Assembly: GCA_003427395.1 (NCBI GenBank) | Contig: BFEA01000003.1 | Coordinates: 5,333,986 to 5,363,727 of the forward strand | Origin: Chara braunii | Taxonomy: Eukaryota > Streptophyta > Charophyceae > Charales > Characeae | DNA: 29,742 nucleotides | Reading direction: 5' to 3' | Shown: positions 27,643-29,742 of the stretch, in pieces | Layout: every line of letters begins with the position of its first letter | How positions within the stretch are numbered: position 1 is the first letter of the stretch | Notes under the pieces: generated by a model | Told to the model about the DNA's origin: nothing | Seen by the model: the letters and a program-made list of their open reading frames with translations, nothing else | The model's database searches: none | Made by a program: the position numbers and the translations under genes

Positions 27643-27930
27643 CACCTGCTCGAGCATTGCGTAGTTCAAGTTGGCGGTCCCTCATTGCTATGCAATGCTC
27701 ATAAGGACAGCAATGGTAAAGCCTCTAGACCCCTCTAGACCCCTCTAAACCGCCAACGTGAGGTACGCAATGCTCAAGCAGGTGAAAGGAAGTCCCTCAT
27801 TGCTGCGCAATGCTCATAAGGACAGCAATGGGAAAGCCTCTAGACCCCCCTAGACCGCCAACGTGAGGTACGCAATGCTCGAGCAGGAGAAAGGAAGTCC
27901 CTCATTGCAATGCTCGACAGCAATGGTAAA
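27643..27930. repeat. Foldback repeat: one inverted and two direct arms
   Basis: Arm 1 (27643-27678) is the reverse complement of arm 2 (27749-27784) and arm 3 (27854-27889), with about 32 of 36 positions matching. Arms 2 and 3 are direct repeats with a 105-bp period that includes 'tccctcattgctgcgcaatg' and 'ctctagaccc'. Arms 1 and 2 with their 70-nt spacer could form a 142-nt hairpin. The shape suits a foldback MITE or a small-RNA precursor. Confidence 0.75.
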
Positions 27931-28856
27931 CCCTCTTTCCCTGGTACAATTACAATCCTCTGGCCGTAGGCGGGAAAGATCCGCATCAAGCTGAAGGGAA
28001 ACTGCAAGGAAGTCTGACAGCGTATAAAACGGACGGCGAAGAATGTGAAGATAGATATATTAGTTACAGTCAGACCACAGAGATTGGTAAGGAAAGGATC
28101 TCAGGCTGGTGTGCCGGATGCTGGCCAACAATTTGCAGATCACCCAGATGGTATTGCAAGCCCAAAATGTCTTGGGTTGTTTGATGACCAGTCGTTTGCA
28201 GATCACCCATGTGGTCTCCGCGTGGCGGGGCACAACTGCTGGTCACCCATTTGCAGACCCCCCATGTGGTCCCCACTTTGTGGGGGTAACTCTTATCCGG
28301 GCAAATCATGTTCCAATCCCTCGACGTTTGGAGCTGCATCCTGAGCAAGGAGTGTCCCTGAAATTGGGAGTGCGCCGTGAGGGGAAGGAGGGGAAGGGGG
28401 GGAAGGGGGGGCTGCATCCTGGTCTACAGGTGACTTGTGAATATCTAACACTGAATAGCCAAACAAAGGACGATATATATATCGTCATATGTATATATAG
28501 TCACACAGAAGTGCGTACGGTAAACCGTAGTAGGCAGAGAGGAAGGGAGAAGAGAACAACAAACGAGGGGCTGTGGCAAACTGTTTCATCGTCAGAGTTT
28601 CACGGACGCATCATCTGCCGTTTAATTTAAAAAAAAGGGGGGGGGGGGGGGGGGGGGGGAAGCAGTGGTCGATGGTGGGTGAATGCAGCAGCCGCTCAGT
28701 GAGTGAATCATGAATTCAATCAGACTGAGGTTTTTTTATTGTTTTCTAACTGAAAGAAGAAGAGGAAAAAAAAAGCCAGTGGTCGTCGTGATTGAGTGCA
28801 CCAGCTGCCAACCTCAACCGCGAAGCCTGATCTCTTCATACCTCTCTCCTTTTCTC

Positions 28857-28860
<4 letters not shown>
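27931..28860. other. Non-coding stretch with local repeats
   Basis: A TATAAAA lies at 28023. 'tttgcagatcacccatgtgg' or its variant occurs three times (about 28131, 28195, 28249). A palindromic AT run 'cgatatatatatcg' lies near 28470. A poly(A)/poly(G) run is at 28627-28659. No recognisable protein domain was seen. Confidence 0.5.

Positions 28861-28895
<35 letters not shown>
28857..28895. repeat. (CT)n microsatellite
   Basis: Pure CT repeat after TGTCTC, followed by T-rich sequence. Confidence 0.95.
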
Positions 28896-28903
<8 letters not shown>

Positions 28904-28989
28904 ATTATTATTGTTAATTTTTTTTTTTTAACATAGCACTGCCCTTTTGCAGCAGTCGCCAACTCTATCTATTACTGGGACAAGGTCCC

Positions 28990-29195
28990 ACTTACGTGTT
29001 TTAATCTTCGTTTCCAACCGTAGATCTGCAAAGATCAGGGGTCAGATGTCCCCCCCCCTTACGTGTTTCAATTTTGGTTTCCGACGCTAGATTCGCAAAG
29101 ATCATTATAGCTGTATTTGGGGCAACTTTGAGTCTAGATACAGCCATAATGACCGGGCGTTGTATTCGGGTGAAGACGGTAGTGGGAAACTTGCT
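28990..29195. repeat. 68-bp duplication and MITE-like inverted repeat
   Basis: 'cttacgtgttt', 'ggtttcc' and 'gcaaagatca' recur about 68 bp apart (about 28992 and 29059). Next, cattatagctgtat (29103-29116) pairs with atacagccataatg (29138-29151) with one mismatch, and 'gcgttgtattcgggtgaaga' follows. The motif recurs at 26780 and, in part, 26193. Confidence 0.65.
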
Positions 29196-29742
29196 TCCGC
29201 CCAGATTCTCTGTTCCTGGCCATTGATCCCATAATCTCTGGCCAGAATCAAAGAATCTGGCAGAAGGGAGGGACCTGGTCCCCGGTACCCTGGAATAAAT
29301 CTGACTTAATCAACACCCAGAAACCCCTAAAATTCTAGCACCTCACTAGAAAAAAAACACCCCTGGAACACCTACTGGTAGTTCCCTGATCATTTTGCAC
29401 CCATCTAGAGATCATTTGTGAAGAACCAGTCCTCCTCTTTAATGGGCTATCCCATGTGAAGAGCGAGCCTCTCATCAGCCTCTTCCTACTCTACCCCTTT
29501 ATTTTTTAGATAGAAAAATTTCAAGTCAATGTTTCACGCCAAGCTAATAGGGAGAGAGCTTTCACGTCCCAGTGTACAGATGCAAGCTGACCTGGACCTC
29601 GTCCATTGTCCTTCCCCTTCCCCCCCCCTCCCCTTTTCCCTAATATACCTCTGAGACTTCCCCTCCCCCTCCCCCTGCCACCCCTAATATACTTCTGAGA
29701 CTTCTCCTCCCTCCTCCCCTTCCCACCCCCCAAACCACCTCC
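29196..29742. other. Gene-free stretch ending in pyrimidine tract
   Basis: From 29600 to 29742 the plus strand is almost all C and T, with 'taatatac(c/t)tctgagactt' repeated at about 29641 and 29686 (45-bp period). Nothing else could be supported. Confidence 0.6.

Noticed and set aside
1-29742. CRISPR array, bacterial operon or phage module
   Set aside because: Tandem repeats here lack unique spacers of even length, and all gene evidence is eukaryotic.

Overview
The window looks like a repeat-saturated piece of a large eukaryotic genome of the green-plant lineage. The evidence is plant-type Ty3/gypsy and LINE retrotransposons, U6 snRNA retrocopies, an F-box/LRR gene apparently split by a very long GT-AG intron, dense microsatellites and two kinds of assembly gap. 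A charophyte alga such as Chara braunii is my best guess. It rests on remembered resemblance of the retroelement proteins and on the long intron, not on a search.

Layout. 1-5000: decayed coding fragments interrupted by an LTR-like repeat (from 975). They include a Josephin-like cysteine-protease segment (about 3151-3760) followed by two copies of a RING-like Cys/His-rich module (3840-4900), all broken by frameshifts, stops and tandem expansions. 5000-9060: non-coding sequence with minisatellites, a tRNA-like SINE head, and two retroposon insertions with target-site duplications (TSDs) (6423-6729, 6776-7541). 9064-24332, minus strand: the one convincing host gene. A 43-codon F-box exon (24332-24204) ends in a GT donor, and a large LRR exon (10332-9064) begins at an AG acceptor in the same phase. 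If joined, the intron is 13.9 kb.

That intron holds a tandem array repeating the acceptor/exon-start region, a 25-bp satellite split by a U6 retropseudogene, a palindromic poly(A)/poly(T) element, and a LINE reverse-transcriptase fragment cut by an LTR. It also holds a 705-N gap, a nearly complete but dead Ty3/gypsy element (leader, gag, protease, RT, RNase H, integrase), and a LINE 3' half fused to the gypsy integrase. Further LINE debris and a second U6 copy follow.

24333-29742: 5' flank of the F-box gene, then GA, CT, AT and poly-purine tracts, a G-box (CACGTG) cluster, MITE-like inverted repeats and a foldback repeat at 27643-27889. I found no convincing gene there.

How the parts relate: the gypsy element lies antisense inside the putative F-box intron, so the gene's pre-mRNA would contain antisense retroelement sequence. 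LINE machinery is the likely source of the poly(A)-tailed insertions, including the two U6 retrocopies. The strongest leads are the repeated splice-acceptor array at the intron end and the decayed Josephin-like plus RING gene. No intact mobile element is present.
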